From Branchiostoma floridae (Eukaryota; Chordata; Leptocardii; Amphioxiformes; Branchiostomatidae), in NCBI RefSeq assembly GCF_000003815.2, contig NC_049982.1, positions 27,583,061 through 27,647,060 of the forward strand: a DNA stretch of 64,000 bases, written 5' to 3'. Within the stretch, counting starts at the first letter, position 1. Every line of letters begins with the position of its first letter. The translations under genes were made by a program, and so were the position numbers. Positions 51,373 through 64,000 of the stretch are shown one piece after another. Under the pieces are notes generated by a model. It was not told where the DNA came from. It saw only the letters and a list, made by a program, of their open reading frames with translations, and ran no database searches.

Positions 51373-52807
51373 GGAGCAGGTCGCTTGCCTGTTGACAACT
51401 TACACAATCGAATCTGCTTGCCCGTGTGCTGAAAGTCTGCCACTTGTTTGCAAACTAAAGGAATGAATGACTTGTCTAAATGACAGGCATAAGTGCAACA
51501 CCACCATTTGTGGTCATGGATCAAAAGCGTCACCTAGCATTATTTGCAGGAACTGCAGGTCTAACTTATGATAGCCGAGCTAAGTTCATGGATCAAAAGC
51601 GTCGCCTATCGATCCTAGCTATAACTGCAAGCACTCAGGTAGACCATATACGATGTCACTACAACAGACGGTACACAACATCTAGAAAACTTCCCTGTCT
51701 TTACGATGGAATACATACTATCAAAGATGGCTAAATTGCCATCTACTCAAAGCGAAAGGGCACTAGTGATAAAACATATCAAATGCGTAATAATGATGAG
51801 ATATGTATTAATCTAATCAACCTGTTTGTACTCATTGTTCGAGAATATACATCAACCAATCAGCATGGACCTAATGCTTTATATGTGCACCCGATATCTT
51901 GATACTGCTCGGCATTGACCTAGCTTCCAATGCTGTTTCTAACTTTTTACATTTCAGTAGCCCCAGTATAGCCAAACACCATTTAGCTTATTACGTACGT
52001 CCTGAAAACATCATAAAAGCTCCTGCAATGATATTTTATCCCGCATAGCGGCGTCATTGACACATATAGCGTCACTGAATATTCCACTTGTCAATCTATC
52101 ATGAAATTATGCGTATACATACGTCGTATTGGTGGGCTAAAGTTTATTGCTTTAGCCGCCCACCTAGTCTCATGATATTTTTGACAACTTTGGACTTTTA
52201 TCTTAATGCTCACCATTCCTATTACGTATTAAAAAATAAACGTTTTACGCCAGACCACAAAGTGAGGCATACCTCGGTGCCATAAAAAAAAAAAAAATAT
52301 CACGTCAGTTATTTTTGTACCGTGTCACTTGGTGTCACTCTTTTAAAAAATACCAACGTTTTTTTTCTCGAAAACTAAAAAATTTAAGATTCTAGCTTTA
52401 CATAGCATTACATAACTTATTATTTACCATCGGTGTCATGGAGTCACTGGTCGGTCAGTCACCTTTAAGCTTTTAGGGTTGAAGGCAATTCATTGATCTG
52501 CCGGGTAGAGTGCAAATATAGACTTTGATACACTACAGCCATTGTACAAAATACAAAGTGGGATATTATTTTCTAACAGTGCAAGTATATTCTCAATGAT
52601 TACACAACAGAAGTTACAAGACGAGGTTAATACATTCACTCATACCTCTATCATACCGACGAGAAAATACTAGATCTATTTTTTTTTATAAGAAAATTTA
52701 CCAGGCCATTATGATATAGATATAAACAGTTTTCTAATGTTCCCACCTCCCTTTTTAACAAGAGCATATGAGCAAATTTATCCTAGGTAGTTGTTACACT
52801 AGAAAAT

Positions 52808-52910
52808 GTAAGTATTTATATTTCAATAGAATCGTCGACATATGGAACGCCTTACCACAAGAAATTAGGATGTATAATTCTGTTGCACACACCTCTCATA
52901 TCTCATAAAT
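52808..52910 (+). pseudogene. LINE C-terminus, small remnant
   Basis: The plus frame reads YFNRIVDIWNALPQEIR, the same LINE ending pattern. Followed by an AAATA-rich run. Confidence 0.5.
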
Positions 52911-54297
52911 CTTGATAAATAAATAAATGAGTAAATAAATAAATCTTAATTTTAGGAAGTAGAAAAATTCACATTACTTAACAGTAGACGATAAAGTACC
53001 TTCGTGACATGCACGCATCAAATAGCATTCATTATTATACTAAACTACCTTCTAGATGAATGAAGCAATCTCAGCTTATGTTAAAAACAATGTGTTCTGA
53101 CAAAAGTTAGGTTACAAATATAATTTTGTGGGGGGTTGGAAAATTGTCTTGTTATGATCTTTGATTTCTAACTAACAATATCGTTCTACTTGGTGTGCTT
53201 ATTACTAGCACCCCGCATATGCATTGAATTATGCTCACAAAAATATTCACGGAATGAGGTGTCAATACATTTAGGGAAGCATGGGTATGGTCTGCACATG
53301 GTTATTGAATATCCTATTGTTTAATAAACACGCTCAATTACAGGATGTCGCCTGATTACGTATTCTTTGATATATACATACAAAGTCATACTCTTATTGA
53401 GTTGTAGCATTAGAAAGTTATAATTGACATATGATATGATGATATATTGGCAAATAAAAAACGTTATTGGGTGGGCCGACTACTTTCTCTTCGCAGCCAG
53501 GGGCTGAATTGCGAGGAGCTTACAATCGCAAGGGTCTATAATGTAATCCTATATACAGCGCCTAGTGACCTCAATACTGCCCCAGTTTCGGCCATTGAAC
53601 AGTAGGAATGCAGCTACGCCATATTGGACTACATTGTTTGTCTGTACCACACATGATGATGCTAGCATTTATTCCAATTATTTGCCAAATGAACTACATC
53701 TGATTCAAATTCTAATTACTATGATGTCAATGGAAAGCCTGTATACGAACCACTCACTCTTGGAAGGTCCCTTTCTCTTTTCAATAAGTCCGGGATTTAC
53801 TATACTAGCCCGTAATTTTAAAATCTCGCTCACTAGAGTTCAGTGACCCCACGTACGTGCTTATCAGTTACCTGTGATTCACCTGCTCACCTGGTTGCCC
53901 ACCTGACATCTTGCTCTTATCTGGAGTTATTTTTGGGATGTTGTTTGTCATGCTCAGTGGAGCGCCGTTATGCATGCCTCCGGGCGGGAACTACAAAGAC
54001 TCTGACCCGCTGTCATCGAAATAGCTGTCGTCGGCTAGTTTACCGTGTTGTCAGCTGTTCTTCGTTTGGTTGTGCCGACAGCATATTGTCTACTGTTGCG
54101 TCATGTTCTCCTATTGATAACTTTGTTTGCTTGTTTGTCTCGCATAACTGGTAAACCACCTATATATATAGGCGCAACACTCCTGAGGTTTGTACAGTAG
54201 GTACAAGTTGCGTACCACTTGCCTTGGTATCAAATTAAAATAAACGTACTGTATTTCGGGTAAGGCTATCTTAGATTGCATGCAAAGCATCGAATCT

Positions 54298-54365
54298 ATG
54301 CATTCATTCATTCATTTATTCTTTCATCCATCCATTCATTCATTCATTCATTCAATTATTCATTG
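54298..54365 (+). repeat. (CATT)n microsatellite
   Basis: CATTCATTCATT-type tetranucleotide with interruptions. Confidence 0.88.
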
Positions 54366-54549
54366 GTACCCTATGATGTTATACAGGGAGTGCACAAAAA
54401 ACTTCAGGGTGACGGTGTAGAACTGAATAACTCCCTTCCCACTGTGTACCATCTCTTTATCGTTGTTTCTCTTGTTTTCATTCCCAACTCTTACATTTTA
54501 CGAAGAATGTGATATCTACATCGGTACCTTTTTTGTGTGTTTGTGTGAA

Positions 54550-54577
54550 CGTATGTGTGTGTGTGTGTGTGTGTGTG
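54550..54577 (+). repeat. (GT)n microsatellite
   Basis: GT dinucleotide run followed by a G-run (GGGGGGGGG). Confidence 0.9.
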
Positions 54578-55453
54578 AAGGGGGGGGGGTAACTCAATAA
54601 GCTGTAAATACATCTTTGTAATATTAATTGGCAGATTGGCATCGGTCTGTGAAAACAAATGTCAATGGAATTCTTAGTGGTATTGCAGGGTTCTTGTATG
54701 GTTCGATGTCTTATGTTGATGTTTCAACATCTTTTTACAGAATAGTGGTAAGTAGGCACTCGCTCTTACCACTGCCTTAATGTAAATTAAACCAATAATT
54801 AAAAACGAGACTTTGAAAAAAAGAAGGAAACTCGACAAGTTGACTTCGAACCGTCTATTTACAACATCATGGAATCGTACGACAGTATAGATCAAGACTA
54901 CAATGGTAAAACTCATTGTGTAAGTCGGACGTGGTTGGTACTTACGGTATTGTCATTGCATTGTTTTTCATAACGCAAAGTTTTAACACATGATATCTGG
55001 AAGTTAACAATAAACACTACAAAACTGACACAAATTACCGCAGCAGTTTATAACCACTGCCTGGTCATATACAAAACTCTCATGATATACACAATAATGC
55101 AATAGATATTAACCTCCAATACATCTGGAGAGGTCGAGCCTCCAACTCAGTACGGACCTTGACTTTTTTTATCCTTAGCTTCATGTGGTAGTGTAATGCG
55201 ACTTCGATACGAATCGTTAACACATGTACATATCTATGCAATGTCTTAAATGCCAACCTTTAAAAATCGTCGTTAGTATTTACAAAATATACATTTGCAA
55301 CAGATATATTGAAAAAAATGCATAAAATATTCGTACAAAAATGTAAAATGAGTACATTGCAACAAATCTCTTTGAGTTGTTACTGGAATGTATGGTGTAC
55401 AGTCGGCTCTGTTTTCAATATTTCTAATGCCTGCTTTGTTTCGATAAGATGGC

Positions 55454-62748
<7,295 letters not shown>

Positions 62749-62819
62749 CTTCTCGAAGACAGTTGTGAGCTTCTAGACAGATCGTCAGGTGAATGAAGCC
62801 GGTAGCCCACTTCTCCCGC

Positions 62820-62827
62820 CTTTTATA
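62820..62827 (-). promoter_or_regulatory. TATA box of the P450 gene
   Basis: On the minus strand the bases read TATAAAAG, about 72 bp before the ATG, which would place the transcription start near 62790 and give a short 5' UTR. Confidence 0.55.
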
Positions 62828-63079
62828 ATGGACAAAGGTCCCGCCTCACTGAGGAGAAAACAGGCCATCGTCCAATCAGCGAGCAGGTTGCAGCGAGCGC
62901 CAGAATCTAGAAGTCATTGACCCCACCGTTCAGGGAATGACCGCGCTTAGCCTGATTACAGTACGTGCAACTAACCGCAACCAAACGACCTACCCACGAT
63001 GCCATCTCTATCAGTTTATGTACCCAAGGCTTGTATAATAAACTGCTTAATTCACCATGTTACCATTATAAAACAGAGA

Positions 63080-63179
63080 NNNNNNNNNNNNNNNNNNNNN
63101 NNNNNNNNNNNNNNNNNNNNNNNNNNNNNNNNNNNNNNNNNNNNNNNNNNNNNNNNNNNNNNNNNNNNNNNNNNNNNNN
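63080..63179. other. Assembly gap (100 N)
   Basis: Exactly 100 N, a typical scaffold-join placeholder, just before the satellite array. Confidence 0.99.
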
Positions 63180-63208
63180 GTCCGAGGTCACGTACTTTTC
63201 TGTTTATT

Positions 63209-64000
63209 GCCCCGTGCAGACCGCACGTAAACAACTTACATCAGCTCCTGGCACTTCCTGGTACGTGACTCCATAGTCACAATAGACAAATTTGCCACAT
63301 GAAAACATCTGTTTACACTTAAAGAAGTCTACTCTACTCTAGCTGCCCCGTGCAGACCGCACGTAAACAACATCAGCTCCTGGCACTTCCTGGTACGTGA
63401 CTCCATAGTCACAATAGACAAATTTGCCACATGAAAACATCTGTTTACACTTAAAGAAGTCTACTCTACTCTAGCTGCCCCGTGCAGACCGCACGTAAAC
63501 AACTTACATCTTCAGCTCCTGGCACTTCCTGGTACGAGACGCCATAGTCACAATAGACAAATTTGCCACATGAAAACATCTGTTTACACTTAAAGAAGTC
63601 TACTCTACTCTAGCTGCCCCGTGCAGACTGCACGTAAACAACGTACATTAGCTCCTGGCACTTCCTGGTACGAGACTCCATAGTCACAATAGACAAATTT
63701 GCCAGATCAAAACATCTGTTTACACTTAAAGAAGTCTACTCTACTCTAGCTGCCCCGTGCAGACCGCACGTAAACAACTTACATCAGCTCCTGACACTTC
63801 CTGGTACGTGAATCCATAGTCACAATAGACAAATTTGCCACATGAAAACATCTGTTTACACTTAAAGAAGTCTACTCTACTCTAGCTGCCCCGTGCAGAC
63901 CGCACGTAAACAACTTACATCAGCTCCTGGCACTTCCTGGTACGAGACTCCATAGTTACAATAGACAAAGTTACATCTGTTTACACTCAAAGAAGTCTAC
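63209..64000 (+). repeat. Satellite array, unit about 136 bp
   Basis: Units begin GCCCCGTGCAGACCGCACG at 63209, 63345, 63477, 63616, 63752 and 63888, so spacings are 136, 132, 139, 136 and 136. Each includes CTGGCACTTCCTGGTACG and AAAGAAGTCTACTCTACTCT. The array continues past the window. Confidence 0.95.

Larger units (their letters stand above)
50746..55453. other. Intergenic region between the SVEP1-like gene and the P450
   Basis: Contains the 51236 minisatellite, a duplicated CATGGATCAAAAGCGTC at 51518 and 51587, the LINE scrap at 52808 and microsatellites at 54298 and 54550. No gene recognised. The two genes converge here. Confidence 0.6.

Noticed and set aside
53565..54154. Two plus-strand frames of about 100 codons
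   Set aside because: No recognised domain, no splice context and unbiased composition.
54160..54260. TATATATATAGGCGC followed by AATAAA as a possible LTR or promoter
   Set aside because: No second copy, no primer-binding site and no internal frame.

Overview
The window is draft-assembly DNA from an invertebrate deuterostome, most likely a cephalochordate (amphioxus); this is an inference from gene style, not proven. The evidence is small GT-AG exons in long AT-rich introns, a huge HYR/CCP/EGF/pentraxin mosaic protein of SVEP1 (polydom) type, single-exon LRR receptor genes, a clan-2 cytochrome P450, many palindromic MITEs, tRNA-derived SINEs and LINE tails, and three N gaps. There is nothing bacterial: no operons, CRISPR arrays or rRNA.

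Region 1 (355-49902, + strand): the 3' part of one giant gene. I rebuilt 38 coding exons by hand. Every splice phase agrees, giving about 2,447 residues that end at a TGA, with a poly(A) signal near 50722. The 5' end lies left of the window. Domain order: HYR, CCP x3, HYR, CCP x2, HYR x2, CCP, a cysteine-poor linker with an RxxR site, three ephrin-receptor-like modules, 21 EGF repeats, a pentraxin/LamG domain, 7 EGF repeats, one transmembrane helix and a short cytoplasmic tail. It looks like a membrane-anchored, Notch-like relative of SVEP1.

Region 2 (about 18.8-39.3 kb, inside one 20.7-kb intron of that gene): a direct duplication of about 8.5 kb, copies roughly 18836-27400 and 30859-39279. 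Each copy carries one EGF exon of the host gene (19279-19441 and 31312-31474) and, on the opposite strand, a complete or near-complete single-exon LRR receptor gene (20273-22717 and 33902-36171+). Splice phases (in 1, out 2) mean the mature mRNA must contain exactly one of the two EGF exons, so they are predicted to be mutually exclusive. The LRR receptors have cytoplasmic tails built from roughly 59-residue repeats carrying YxNI, SLYxxV and YEDx tyrosine motifs, suggesting a signalling or immune receptor pair.

Region 3 (50.7-55.4 kb): intergenic, with minisatellites and a LINE tail.

Region 4 (55454-62748, - strand): a complete six-exon cytochrome P450 of 508 residues, with heme-binding, ExxR and I-helix motifs and a TATA box at 62820-62827. 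One intron holds a 440-bp purine/pyrimidine GAAA tract.

Region 5 (63209-64000): a satellite of about 136 bp that runs off the window next to an N gap.

The genes are not an operon. The host receptor and the two nested LRR genes share DNA and were copied together; the P450 is an unrelated neighbour.
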